This document shows positions 40,192 through 48,979 of a stretch of 64,000 nucleotides of DNA, in pieces (the stretch's first letter is position 1; each line of letters opens with the position of its first letter). Origin of the DNA: Frateuria flava (GTDB taxonomy: Bacteria > Pseudomonadota > Gammaproteobacteria > Xanthomonadales > Rhodanobacteraceae); NCBI RefSeq assembly GCF_017837635.1, contig NZ_JAGJRS010000003.1, positions 62,001-126,000 on the forward strand, read 5' to 3'. Position numbers and translations under genes: made by a program. The notes beneath the pieces are model-generated. The model was not told where the DNA came from. It did no database searches and saw only the letters and a program-made list of their open reading frames with translations.

Positions 40192-41160
40192 TTGAAAACA
40201 CGCCTGTTGGGTGCCTTCGTCCTGATCGCGTTGGCGGTGCTGTTCGTGCCGATGTTCTTCTCCAGCACGCCGCCGACGGCCGCGGGCGACCAGGCGGTGA
40301 GCCTGGCGATCCCGCCGGCGCCCGATCGCGACCTGCAGACGCGCACGATGAGCCTGGATCCGAACGCGCCCGCCAGCAGCGGCACGACGGCGCCGGTGAT
40401 TCCGGCGCGCACGCAATCGAGCGCGGCGGCAGCACCGTCGGACCGCCTGGCCACCGTCGACATCGCCTCGCGTCGTCCGCATGACGTGGAGATGGAGCCG
40501 GAAGCGGCCGCGCCCGCGCAGGCGCCGGCGACGGAAACCACCAAGCCCGAGCCTGCGGCGCCGAAGCCGGCCGAGAAGCCCGCCGACGAGCCGGCGATCG
40601 CCAGCGCGCCGGCCGACACGGCCGGCACCGCCGCGCGCGGCAACTTCACGCTCAACCTCAGCGCCTACTCGAACGAAGGCGCGCAGCGCTTGATCCGTAA
40701 GGTGCGCGCGCTGGGCTATCCGGTCAGCGGAGCGCCGATCCGCCAGGGCGGTCGCGCGCTCACGCTGGTGACCGCCGGGCCGTTCCAGACGCGCACGGCC
40801 GCCGAGGCTGCGCGCCTGAAGATCACCCAGACCATTCCCGGTGCGCCGGCACACCTTGAAAGTGGCGCCAGCGACCAACAGGGTGACGTCGCCGCTGCGA
40901 CGCCGGCTGCGGCTCCGGCGCGTGCCGGTGGCTACGCGGTGCAGGTCGCGGCGATGGGCAGCCAGGCCGATGCCAATGCGCTGCGCGACAAGCTGCGCGC
41001 CGCCGGCTTCGACGGGTTTACCGATTCGGTCAGCAGCAGCGGTCGCACGCTGTGGCGCGTGCGTGCCGGTCCGCAGACCCAGCGTGCGGACGCCGAGCGC
41101 GTGCGCGACCAGATCAAGGCCAAACTCGGGATGGCCGGCAACGTGGTGAGCGTGCCGTAA
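40192..41160 (+). CDS. SPOR-domain cell-division protein (DedD-like)
   Basis: 322 aa. One N-terminal TM helix (LLGAFVLIALAVLFVPMFF), a long Ala/Pro-rich periplasmic linker, and two SPOR-type repeats: about residues 150-215 (NFTLNLSAYSNEGAQRLI) and about 245-320 (GGYAVQVAAMGSQADANAL). SPOR domains bind denuded septal peptidoglycan. The TTG start at 40192 is chosen because GGAG (40180-40183) lies 8 nt upstream and the TM starts at once; an ATG at 40165 lacks a ribosome site. Position between folC and cvpA matches dedD of E. coli, though the double SPOR layout differs from E. coli DedD. Confidence 0.88.
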   Translation: MKTRLLGAFVLIALAVLFVPMFFSSTPPTAAGDQAVSLAIPPAPDRDLQTRTMSLDPNAPASSGTTAPVIPARTQSSAAAAPSDRLATVDIASRRPHDVEMEPEAAAPAQAPATETTKPEPAAPKPAEKPADEPAIASAPADTAGTAARGNFTLNLSAYSNEGAQRLIRKVRALGYPVSGAPIRQGGRALTLVTAGPFQTRTAAEAARLKITQTIPGAPAHLESGASDQQGDVAAATPAAAPARAGGYAVQVAAMGSQADANALRDKLRAAGFDGFTDSVSSSGRTLWRVRAGPQTQRADAERVRDQIKAKLGMAGNVVSVP

Positions 41161-41185
41161 GGCGCGGTCCACCGGGGCGGCAGGC

Positions 41186-41782
41186 ATGAACTGGATCGAC
41201 TTCACCATCCTCGCCGTGCTGGCCCTGTCCGTGCTGGTCGGGTTGTGGCGCGGGCTGGTCTCCGAGGTGCTGTCGCTGGTGGCGTGGGTCGCTGCGTTCT
41301 GGGTCGCCTGGATGTTCGGGCCGGTGGTCGCGGCGCACTTCGAGCACAGCCTGTCGCTGCCGGCGGCGCGGATCCTGCTGGGCTACGGCCTTTGCTTTGC
41401 GGTGGTGCTGATCGTCGGTGCGCTGCTGCGGTTTGTCGCCCGGCGGATCCTTTCCGGGATTGGGCTCGGCGGGCTGGACCGTTTGCTGGGCATGGTTTTC
41501 GGTTTTGCGCGAGGCGTACTGCTGGTGACGCTGGTGGTGTTCCTGGCGGGCTTCACCGCACTTACCCGCGAGGCCGGCTGGCAGCACTCGCTGCTGCTGC
41601 CGCAGTTCACTGGCGCGGCGGCCTGGCTGGGCGAACGGGTGCCGCAGAGCGTGCGCCGCTATCTGCATCCGCCGGCGCAGCTTCCCGCGTTGCCGCCGGG
41701 CATCGTGCCGGCACTTCCGGGCAGTTCACCCGCGCCGGCGCACTCTGTCCCTTCGGCCGTGCGAGCGGCCACGCTCACCTGA
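41186..41782 (+). CDS. cvpA: CvpA family membrane protein
   Basis: 198 aa with four TM helices (about residues 5-25, 30-50, 65-87 and 103-125) and the family opening NWIDFTILAVLALSVLVGLWRGLVSE. The C-terminal tail is Pro/Ala-rich and variable. CvpA is linked to envelope homeostasis and colicin V secretion in E. coli and is nearly always encoded before purF, as here (45 nt gap). The exact molecular role is not settled. Confidence 0.93.
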   Translation: MNWIDFTILAVLALSVLVGLWRGLVSEVLSLVAWVAAFWVAWMFGPVVAAHFEHSLSLPAARILLGYGLCFAVVLIVGALLRFVARRILSGIGLGGLDRLLGMVFGFARGVLLVTLVVFLAGFTALTREAGWQHSLLLPQFTGAAAWLGERVPQSVRRYLHPPAQLPALPPGIVPALPGSSPAPAHSVPSAVRAATLT

Positions 41783-41827
41783 ACACGCCTTACCCCACCC
41801 GGTTTCACGACATCAAGGCATCAAACC

Positions 41828-43303
41828 ATGTGCGGAATCATCGGCATCGTCGGTACCACCGAAGTGGCATCGGCGCTTTATGACGGACTCACGGTGCTGC
41901 AGCACCGCGGCCAGGACGCGGCCGGCATCGTCACCGTCGATGGCGCGCACCTGCGCCTGCACAAGGGCAACGGCCTGGTGCGCGACGTGTTCAACCAGAC
42001 CGCGATGAGCCGCCTGCGCGGCGCCATCGGCATCGGCCATTGCCGTTACCCCACCGCCGGTTCGGACAACGCCGACGAAGCGCAGCCGTTCTACGTCAAT
42101 TCGCCCTACGGCATCGCCTTCGCGCACAACGGCAACCTGGTGAACACCGAGGCACTGCGGCGCGAGATGTTCCAGGACGACCGCCGCCACATCAACACCG
42201 ATTCGGATTCCGAGGTGCTGCTCAACGTGCTCGCGCACGAACTGCAGATCCAGGACCGCATGGCGCTGACGCCCGACCAGATCTTCAAGGCGGTCGCCGG
42301 CGTGCACGCCCGCGCGCGCGGCGGCTATGCCTGCCTGGCGCTGATCCAGGGTTACGGCCTGCTGGCCTTCCGTGACCCGCACGGCATCCGCCCGCTGGTG
42401 CTGGGCGAGCGCGTGACGCCGGAAGGGCGCGAGTACGCGGTGGCGTCCGAGTCGGTCGCGTTCGACGTGCTCGGTTTCAAGCGCGTGCGCGACGTCGAGC
42501 CGGGCGAGGCGGTCTACATCACGGTCGACGGCCAGCTGCACGCACGCCGCTGCGCCGAGGCCGCGGTGCATGCGCCATGCATCTTCGAATACGTGTATCT
42601 GGCGCGGCCCGACTCGATGATCGAGGACGTCTCGGTTTACAAGGCGCGCCTGCGCATGGGCGAAAAGCTGGCGCAGAAGATTTTGCGCGAGCGTCCCGAT
42701 CACGGCATCGATGCGGTGATCCCGATTCCGGATACCGCGCGTACCGCCGCCAGTTCGCTGGCCAACGCGCTCGGCGTGCCGTTCCGCGAGGGCTTCGTCA
42801 AGAATCGCTATGTCGGGCGCACGTTCATCATGCCGGGGCAGGGCGACCGCGTGAAATCGGTACGCCGCAAGTTGAACGCGATCGACCTGGAATTCCGCAA
42901 CAAGACCGTGCTGCTGGTCGACGACTCGATCGTGCGCGGTACCACGTCCAAGCAGATCATCCAGATGGCTCGCGATGCGGGGGCCAAGAAGGTGTACTTC
43001 GCCTCGGCCGCGCCGCCGGTACGCTACCCCAACGTCTACGGCATCGACATGCCCTCGGCCAGCGAACTGGTCGCCGCCGGCAAGTCCGAGAAGGAAATCG
43101 AGCAGCTGCTCGGTGCCGACTGGCTGATCTACCAGGACCTGGCCGACCTGGTCTGGGCCGTGCAGGACGGCAACGAGGAGCTCAAGCAGTTCGACACGTC
43201 CTGCTTTTCCGGCGAGTACGTCACCGGCCTGGACCGCGACTACCTGCAGCAGATCGAGATGCTTCGCTCGGACGACGCCAAGGCGGCCCGCCGCAGCGCC
43301 TGA
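41828..43303 (+). CDS. purF: Amidophosphoribosyltransferase
   Basis: 491 aa, first committed enzyme of purine synthesis, making phosphoribosylamine from PRPP and glutamine. The class II amidotransferase begins MCGIIGIVG, exposing catalytic Cys2 after Met removal, with no propeptide. The glutaminase loop contains [20 protein letters not shown]. The phosphoribosyltransferase domain has the PRPP motif [17 protein letters not shown], and also [18 protein letters not shown]. Length matches E. coli PurF (505 aa). Last gene of the folC-dedD-cvpA-purF block. Confidence 0.96.
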   Translation: MCGIIGIVGTTEVASALYDGLTVLQHRGQDAAGIVTVDGAHLRLHKGNGLVRDVFNQTAMSRLRGAIGIGHCRYPTAGSDNADEAQPFYVNSPYGIAFAHNGNLVNTEALRREMFQDDRRHINTDSDSEVLLNVLAHELQIQDRMALTPDQIFKAVAGVHARARGGYACLALIQGYGLLAFRDPHGIRPLVLGERVTPEGREYAVASESVAFDVLGFKRVRDVEPGEAVYITVDGQLHARRCAEAAVHAPCIFEYVYLARPDSMIEDVSVYKARLRMGEKLAQKILRERPDHGIDAVIPIPDTARTAASSLANALGVPFREGFVKNRYVGRTFIMPGQGDRVKSVRRKLNAIDLEFRNKTVLLVDDSIVRGTTSKQIIQMARDAGAKKVYFASAAPPVRYPNVYGIDMPSASELVAAGKSEKEIEQLLGADWLIYQDLADLVWAVQDGNEELKQFDTSCFSGEYVTGLDRDYLQQIEMLRSDDAKAARRSA

Positions 43304-43310
43304 TGTCGGG

Positions 43311-43688
43311 TCACCGGATGTTGTGGGCGATGCGCCAGAGCACGCCCGAGGGGTCGGTCAACTGGAAGTCGCGCATGCGTCAGGGGCGATCCCCCGGCGT
43401 GGTCATGCGCACGTGGTGCGCGCGATAGCGACCGACGATGTCCTGCTCGACCAGGCGCGCGTGCCAGGCATCGGCGTCTTCCACCAGCAGGTGCATCATG
43501 AAGTTCTCGGCATGTGCCTGCTGGTAGAAGCGTTGCAACAGGAAACTGCACTCACCCGCCGCGAAGTAGGCCACGCCGTCGGAGTTCGACTTTTCCTCGA
43601 AGCCCGCGTCGGCGTAGAAGCGTCGCGACAGCTCGAAGTCGCGCGCCGGCACGAACGCCTTGATCTCGACCGTAAGAAAATTCGGCAT
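43311..43688 (-). pseudogene. VOC/glyoxalase-family protein interrupted by an in-frame TGA
   Basis: From ATG 43688 the frame encodes 102 aa of a VOC-superfamily protein (FLTVEIKAFVPARDFELSRR, FYADAGFEEK, LLVEDADAWHARL). It stops at TGA 43382-43380, after TPGDRP. Reading on in the same frame gives RMRDFQLTDPSGVLWRIAHN and a stop at 43311, exactly the expected VOC C-terminal strand (typically W at the TGA position, as in PWGMRxFxLxDPxG). So one TGG to TGA change explains the truncation and the full-length product would be 125 aa. It may be a recent pseudogene, a functional truncation lacking the last strand, or a sequencing error. Convergent with purF, 7 nt apart. Confidence 0.75.
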
Positions 43689-43771
43689 GTCCCGTTCCCT
43701 GGTGCTGTGGAAGGCCACTATGCGGTCGCCCGGTTGCACTGGCAATGCGGGCCACGCCGTAAACTTGGCCC

Positions 43772-44575
43772 ATGACCGACTTGCACCAAGCTGCCCGGCG
43801 CTGCCTCGACGCCAGCGACCCGGAAGAAAAGCTGCGCCTGACTCATGAAGCCTGGCGGGCGCTGCAGGCCGGCGAGCTGGGTCCCGACGCGCAGGCATCG
43901 CCTGCGGAACCCTTCGGGACCCCGGGCCGTCCGGCCCGCCCCCGGCTGGTCGAAGCGCGCGGGGTGCCGCAACGCGGCCTGGGCACCCCCGAGGGTCGGG
44001 CGGCACTCGTCCACGCCATTGCGCACATCGAGTTCAACGCCATCAACCTGGCGTGGGACGCCGTCTACCGCTTCCGCGGCTTCCCCGGCGACTACTATCG
44101 CGACTGGGCCAGTTGCGCGAACGACGAGGCGCGCCACTTCCGGATGCTCCAGGAGCGACTGGCCGAGCTCGGTCACGCCTACGGCGACTTCGACGCGCAC
44201 AACGGCCTGTGGGAGATGGCCGCCAAGACCGCCCACAGCGATCTCGCCCGCATGGCGCTGGTGCCACGCGTGCTGGAAGCCCGCGGCCTGGACGTGACGC
44301 CTGGCATGATCGAGCGCCTGCGCGGCGTCGGCGACCAGCGCACCATCGCGATCCTGGAGGTGATCCTGCGCGAGGAAGTGGCCCACGTGGCGGCAGGCAC
44401 GCGCTGGTTCCGCTGGTGCTGCGAACGCGACGGGCTGGAGCCGCGCGGAACCTTCGTGCAGCTGCTTCGCGACTACATGGGCGGCCATCTGCGCGGGCCG
44501 TTCAACCATCCCGCACGGCTGGCCGCCGGCTTCGACGCCGAGGAAATGGACCAGCTGGCTGCATTGGCGCGATGA
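43772..44575 (+). CDS. DUF455 family ferritin-like protein
   Basis: 267 aa helical protein of the DUF455 family (ferritin-like fold, related to MiaE-type di-iron proteins). Candidate metal ligands are visible in AIAHIEFNAINLAWDAVYRF, ASCANDEARHFRMLQERL and ILREEVAHVAAGTRWFRW (ExxH/EE..H patterns). Function is unknown. A -10-like TAAACT (43760-43765) ends 6 nt before the ATG, so the mRNA may be leaderless; no Shine-Dalgarno is present. Followed by a perfect-palindrome terminator. Confidence 0.87.
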   Translation: MTDLHQAARRCLDASDPEEKLRLTHEAWRALQAGELGPDAQASPAEPFGTPGRPARPRLVEARGVPQRGLGTPEGRAALVHAIAHIEFNAINLAWDAVYRFRGFPGDYYRDWASCANDEARHFRMLQERLAELGHAYGDFDAHNGLWEMAAKTAHSDLARMALVPRVLEARGLDVTPGMIERLRGVGDQRTIAILEVILREEVAHVAAGTRWFRWCCERDGLEPRGTFVQLLRDYMGGHLRGPFNHPARLAAGFDAEEMDQLAALAR

Positions 44576-44589
44576 CTGCAGGAAACCGG

Positions 44590-44622
44590 AAAGAAAAAGG
44601 CCACCGCTAGCGGTGGCCTTTC
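44590..44622. terminator. Bidirectional terminator with a 20-bp perfect palindrome
   Basis: GGCCACCGCTAGCGGTGGCC (44599-44618), with an A/T-rich tract on the left (giving TTTTTCTTT on the minus strand) and TTT on the right. It should stop the tRNA-Pro transcript (minus) and the DUF455 transcript (plus). Confidence 0.88.
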
Positions 44623-44631
44623 CACGAACCT

Positions 44632-44708
44632 TGGTCGGGGTGACATGATTCGAACATGCGACTTCTACGTCCCGAACGTAGCGCTCTACCAGGCTGAGCT
44701 ACACCCCG
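44632..44708 (-). tRNA. tRNA-Pro (anticodon CGG)
   Basis: 77 nt with encoded CCA. Cloverleaf on the minus strand: acceptor CGGGGTG/CACCCCG, D arm with AGCCTGGT loop, anticodon stem CTACG/CGTAG and loop TTCGGGA giving CGG, and T loop TTCGAAT. Reads CCG codons. Confidence 0.95.
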
Positions 44709-44800
44709 TGGAGCCGCGTATCTTAGTGAGCCGGCGCGGGCTTGGCAACATCCCCTCGGCTTTTTTCTTCGCCGCGCGCTCCGGGGCGGACGTGCCCTTC

Positions 44801-44809
44801 TGCTAATCT
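44801..44809 (+). promoter_or_regulatory. Extended -10 element TGCTAATCT upstream of hisS
   Basis: TGC-TAATCT 62 nt before ATG 44872; same extended -10 form as at 25185 and 26145. No -35 consensus. Confidence 0.4.
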
Positions 44810-44871
44810 AGGCGGCTGCCGTCGCGCGGCCTTCGGCCGCCGCTTCCGTTACCCCGCAAGCAGAGGATTCC

Positions 44872-46248
44872 ATGGCGCTTACCCCGGCCCGCACCATGCC
44901 CGGCGTACTCGAGTTGCTGCCGCTGGACCAGATCGCGTTCCAGCGCATGCTCGACACCATTCGCCGCAATTTCGAGCGCTTCGGTTTCCTGCCGGTGGAA
45001 ACGCCGGTGATCGAATTCTCCGACGTGCTGCTGACCAAGAGCGGCGGTGAGACCGAGCGGCAGGTGTACTTCGTGCAGTCCACCGGCGCACTGGCGAAGG
45101 AGGGCACGCCGGAATTGGCGCTGCGTTTCGACCTCACCGTGCCGCTGGCGCGCTACGTCGCCGAGCACGAGCACGACCTCAACTTCCCGTTCCGCCGCTA
45201 CCAGATGCAGCGCGTGTACCGCGGCGAGCGGGCCCAGCGAGGGCGCTTCCGAGAGTTCTACCAGTGCGATATCGACGTGATCGGCAAGGACAGCCTGACC
45301 ACGCGCTATGACGCCGAGCTGCCGGCGGTGATCTACAGCACCTTCCGCGACCTGGACATCGGCGCGTTCACCATCCAGCTCAACAACCGCAAGCTCATGC
45401 GCGGCTATTTCGAGAGCCTGGGTATCGCCGACAGCGAGCAGCAGATGCTGGTGCTGCGCGAGGTGGACAAGCTCGACAAGCGCGGGCCCGATTACGTCCG
45501 CGACACGCTCACCGGCGGGACCTTCGGGTTGTCGGCCGAGGTCGCGGCGAAGATCCTCGACTTCGTGCAGGTGCGCTCGACCTCGCTGGACGACGCCTTC
45601 GCCAGGCTCGACGCGCTGGGCAGCGGCTCCGTGGCGCTGGAAGAGGGCAGGGCCGAACTGAAGGAGGTGCTCGGGCTGATCCGCGACTTCGGCGTGCCCG
45701 AGACGCATTTCGCGCTGAACCTCTCCATCGCCCGTGGCCTGGACTACTACACCGGCACCGTCTACGAGACCACGCTCAACGACCATCCGCAGATCGGCTC
45801 GATCTGCTCGGGTGGCCGCTACGAGAACCTGGCCAGCCAGTACACCAAGTCGAAGCTGCCGGGTGTGGGCATCTCCATCGGACTGACCCGCCTGTTCTGG
45901 CAGCTGCGCGACGCCGGCCTGCTGGGCAGCGCGCGCAGCACGGTGGACGTGCTGGTGACGCAGATGGACCCGGCGCAACTTCCCGCCTACCTGGCGATCG
46001 CCAATGAGCTGCGCGCGGCCGGGATCGCCACCGAGGCGGTGCTGGAGAGCGGCAAGCTCGGCAAGCAATTCAAGTACGCCGACCGCGCCGGCATCCGTTT
46101 TGCCGTGGTGCTGGGCGAGAATGAACTGGCCAAGGGCGTGGTGACGGTCAAGGACCTGCGCCGGGGCGATCAGTTCGAGGTGGCGCGCAGCGAGCTGGTC
46201 AAGGCGCTGCGGGTGGAGCTGGAACAGGCGGCGGCGATGGGGCAGTAG
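44872..46248 (+). CDS. hisS: Histidyl-tRNA synthetase
   Basis: 458 aa class II synthetase. Motif 2 region [20 protein letters not shown] followed by [11 protein letters not shown]; the His-A loop [12 protein letters not shown] (near residue 290); motif 3 [13 protein letters not shown]; and a C-terminal anticodon-binding domain ([10 protein letters not shown]...[12 protein letters not shown]). The N-terminal half ([20 protein letters not shown]) resembles the form found in eukaryotes, archaea and some proteobacteria more than E. coli HisRS, and the protein is about 34 aa longer than the 424-aa E. coli enzyme. ATG 44872 is preceded by AGAGGA at 5-nt spacing. Confidence 0.94.
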   Translation: MALTPARTMPGVLELLPLDQIAFQRMLDTIRRNFERFGFLPVETPVIEFSDVLLTKSGGETERQVYFVQSTGALAKEGTPELALRFDLTVPLARYVAEHEHDLNFPFRRYQMQRVYRGERAQRGRFREFYQCDIDVIGKDSLTTRYDAELPAVIYSTFRDLDIGAFTIQLNNRKLMRGYFESLGIADSEQQMLVLREVDKLDKRGPDYVRDTLTGGTFGLSAEVAAKILDFVQVRSTSLDDAFARLDALGSGSVALEEGRAELKEVLGLIRDFGVPETHFALNLSIARGLDYYTGTVYETTLNDHPQIGSICSGGRYENLASQYTKSKLPGVGISIGLTRLFWQLRDAGLLGSARSTVDVLVTQMDPAQLPAYLAIANELRAAGIATEAVLESGKLGKQFKYADRAGIRFAVVLGENELAKGVVTVKDLRRGDQFEVARSELVKALRVELEQAAAMGQ

Positions 46249-46270
46249 GCGGCATAACCCACGCCTGCCG

Positions 46271-46356
46271 GCCGTCGTTCGTTCGAAAGCGGGAATCCAG
46301 CGTGCTCCGATGCCTGGAGAGCGAAAATGGATTTCCGCTTTCGCGGGGATGACGGC
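46271..46356. repeat. Inverted repeat of the AAAGCGGGAATCCAG type
   Basis: GCCGTCGTTCGTTCGAAAGC plus GGGAATCCAG on the left; TGGATTTCCGCTTTCGCGGG plus GATGACGGC on the right; total about 86 bp. This kind of element is common between genes in beta- and gammaproteobacteria. It lies between hisS and the lyase gene. Confidence 0.75.
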
Positions 46357-46432
46357 CTTCCCTCGATGGCGTCACTCCCCGCGCAAGCTGCATCCATCTT
46401 GTTTCACGCGAGAACACAACTACGGAGCACCG

Positions 46433-48376
46433 GTGGACAAGATCATTCTCGATGGCCGCAACCTCACCCGCGCGCAACTGGTCGCCGTGGCGCGCCAGCG
46501 CGCCACGGTGAAGCTGGACCCGGCCCAGCTCGAGCGCGTCCAGCACGCGGCGGACTTCCTCACCGAAAAGGTCAGTTGCGGCGAGCCGACCTACGGTGTC
46601 ACTACCGGCTTCGGAAGCAACGCCGACAAGTTGCTTGGCGGCCACCGTCTGCGCGACGAGCTGGTGGTCGACCAGGCCGACCCGCGCCACCCGGGTCGGG
46701 GCGGCGCGAGCCTCATGGAGGAGCTGCAGCACAACCTGATCGTCACCCACGCCGTTTGCGTGGGCAAACCGTTCGCGCCCGAGGTGGTGCGGGCGATGCT
46801 GGTGATCCGCATCAACACCCTCATGCGCGGTCACTCCGGCATCCGCGTGTCCACGCTCCAGGCGCTCACCGCGATGCTCAACCGCGGCGTGGTGCCGGTG
46901 GTGCCGGAGAAGGGTTCGGTCGGCGCCAGCGGCGATCTGGCGCCGCTCTCGCACCTGGCGATCGTGCTGCTGGGCGGCGGCGAGGCCTTCTTCGAAGGCG
47001 AGCGTCTGCCCGGCGACGAAGCGCTCAGGCGCGCCGGGCTGGAGCCGATCCGCCTGTCGTTCAAGGAGGGCCTGGCGCTCAACAACGGAACCGCGCAGAT
47101 GCTCGCCACCGCGGTGCTGGCGCTGGACGAGCTGGAATACCTGCTCGGCGTGGCCGACCTGGCGGGGTCGATGACGCTGGATGCTTTCGCCGGCCGCAGC
47201 GGCGCGCTGCGACCGGAGGTGCACGCGCTGCGCCCGCATCCGGGCCAGGTCGAGGCGGCGGCGCACGTGCGCCAGTTGCTGGACGGCTCCACGCTGGTCG
47301 ACATTCCCTACCACCTGGTGCCGCGTTTCAAGCCGTGGTCGGCCGAGGCGTGGACGCTGCCGGAAGACCAGGCGCTGTCCTTCGATATCGGCTGGGACTG
47401 GGTGCCGGCCAACCAGCGGCACGGCCGCGAGGCCTTCTACGACCGCTTCCTGCCGTTCAAGGGCGGCAAGAAGCACCAGCCGCAGGACGCCTACTGTCTG
47501 CGCTGCATGCCGCAGGTGCACGGCGCGGTGCGGGATGCCTGGGCACAGGCCTGCCGCGTGATCGACGTCGAGCTCAATTCGGTCACCGACAACCCGCTGA
47601 TCTTCCCGGATGCCGAGGGCGCGCAGTTCATCGAAGAGCAGGTGATCTCCGCCGGGCACTTCCACGGCATGCCGCTGGCGCTGGCGATGAGCTACGTCAA
47701 GGCCGCCATCCCGGTGCTGGCCTCGATCTCCGAGCGCCGCCTCAACAAGCTGGTCGATCCGGCCACCAACGACGGCCTGCCGGCGTTCCTCACCGGCAAC
47801 GAAGACGGCACCGATTCGGGCTTCATGATCGTGCAGTACACCGCCGCGGCGCTGGTCAACGATCTGGCCACCCGCGCACACCCGGCCAGCGTGTACTCGA
47901 TCCCGACCAGCGCCAACGCCGAGGACCACGTCTCGATGGGTGCCAACGAGGCGCGCCACGTGCTGGACATGATGGAGGATCTCGGCCACGTGCTGGCGCT
48001 GGAGCTCTACACCGCCGCGCAGGCGCTGGACTACCGCCGCGAAATGCTCGATGCGGCGCGCCGCCTGGCCGCGCGTGGGGACTGGCGTGCGCTCGCCGCC
48101 AAGATCGGCAATGCGCCGCGCGAGGGCCATCCGCACCACGCCCAGTTCGAACAGGAAGTGCGCCAGCTGATGGCGGCGCTGTCCGAAGGCGATGACTTCC
48201 ACGCCGGCACCGCCGTGCGGACCGCCCATGCCCTGCTGCGCGAGCGGGTCGCCTTCATGCATCGCGACCGTGCGATGGACGGCGACATCCGCGCCATCTG
48301 CGACCTGCAGCAACAGCGTGCGTTCGCCGCTGCGGCACACCCGTGGCTGGTGGCCGACGTCGTCGCTTACCCCTGA
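46433..48376 (+). CDS. Histidine/aromatic amino acid ammonia-lyase family protein, enlarged
   Basis: 647 aa MIO enzyme; the cofactor-forming triad is Ala165-Ser166-Gly167 in GSVGASGDLAPLSHLA. Other core motifs: YGVTTGFGSNAD, FKEGLALNNGTAQM, DAYCLRCMPQVHGA, NSVTDNPLIF. The substrate-selectivity pair is Thr105-His106 (IVTHAVCVG), nearest to Ser-His of histidine ammonia-lyases and unlike HL (TAL) or FL (PAL). HutH is about 510 aa; here roughly 65 extra residues (about 285-352, rich in Trp and aromatic residues) sit before DAYCLRC, and the C terminus is longer. GTG 46433 is chosen by GGAG at 5-nt spacing. No hutU/hutI nearby, so simple histidine catabolism is not supported. DUF6165 follows after 15 nt. 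Confidence 0.85.
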   Translation: MDKIILDGRNLTRAQLVAVARQRATVKLDPAQLERVQHAADFLTEKVSCGEPTYGVTTGFGSNADKLLGGHRLRDELVVDQADPRHPGRGGASLMEELQHNLIVTHAVCVGKPFAPEVVRAMLVIRINTLMRGHSGIRVSTLQALTAMLNRGVVPVVPEKGSVGASGDLAPLSHLAIVLLGGGEAFFEGERLPGDEALRRAGLEPIRLSFKEGLALNNGTAQMLATAVLALDELEYLLGVADLAGSMTLDAFAGRSGALRPEVHALRPHPGQVEAAAHVRQLLDGSTLVDIPYHLVPRFKPWSAEAWTLPEDQALSFDIGWDWVPANQRHGREAFYDRFLPFKGGKKHQPQDAYCLRCMPQVHGAVRDAWAQACRVIDVELNSVTDNPLIFPDAEGAQFIEEQVISAGHFHGMPLALAMSYVKAAIPVLASISERRLNKLVDPATNDGLPAFLTGNEDGTDSGFMIVQYTAAALVNDLATRAHPASVYSIPTSANAEDHVSMGANEARHVLDMMEDLGHVLALELYTAAQALDYRREMLDAARRLAARGDWRALAAKIGNAPREGHPHHAQFEQEVRQLMAALSEGDDFHAGTAVRTAHALLRERVAFMHRDRAMDGDIRAICDLQQQRAFAAAAHPWLVADVVAYP

Positions 48377-48391
48377 TTTGCGGAGATCTTC

Positions 48392-48793
48392 ATGAGCCTC
48401 ATCCAAGTCCCGGTTTCCTACGGCGAGCTGATCGACAAGATCACCATCCTGGAGATCAAGGCGCGCCAGATCAGCGATCCGGCCAAGCTGGCCAACGTGC
48501 GCAACGAGCTGGACCTGCTCAATGCGACCTGGGCCAACGACGCGGCGTCGCACACCGACATCACCGACGAGCGCGCGCGATTGCTGGCGGTCAACGAGGA
48601 CCTGTGGGACATCGAAGATCGCATCCGGCTGAAGGAGAAGGCGCAGGCCTTCGACGCGGAGTTCATCGAACTGGCGCGTTCGGTGTATTTCCGCAACGAC
48701 GTGCGTGCGGCGGTCAAGCGCGAGATCAACCTCAAGCTCGGCTCGCAGCTGGTCGAGGAAAAGTCCTACCAGGACTACCGCCCGTCCGCCTGA
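48392..48793 (+). CDS. DUF6165 family protein
   Basis: 133 aa soluble, highly charged, probably alpha-helical/coiled-coil protein. Opens SLIQVPVSYGELIDKITILE, with LEIKARQISDPAKLANV and a C-terminal AVKREINLKLGSQLVEEKSY, matching the uncharacterised DUF6165 family, often encoded with glycosyltransferases or surface-polysaccharide genes. GGAG 6 nt before ATG 48392. Only 15 nt from the lyase gene, so the two are likely co-transcribed. The next gene is the convergent heptosyltransferase. Role unknown. Confidence 0.85.
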   Translation: MSLIQVPVSYGELIDKITILEIKARQISDPAKLANVRNELDLLNATWANDAASHTDITDERARLLAVNEDLWDIEDRIRLKEKAQAFDAEFIELARSVYFRNDVRAAVKREINLKLGSQLVEEKSYQDYRPSA

Positions 48794-48979
48794 GCGGTCC
48801 GGTCCCGCGCGCTACGCTCGGGGCGATCGGTTGTAGTGATCCGACCGTGCCCGGCAGCCCGCAGGCGACGTCGACGCACCGGCCGGATCTATCCGGGCTG
48901 GCCGGCAGGCGGGTGAGGATCCGGACGATGCGCGACGTCGAGGTCCGCCCAGGCTCAGCCGGCCGGCGCAGGAAGCCAG

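Noticed and set aside
46310-46432. N-terminal extension of the ammonia-lyase from ATG 46310
   Set aside because: The added 41 residues are translated from a palindromic intergenic repeat; GTG 46433 has a good ribosome site and matches the family N terminus.
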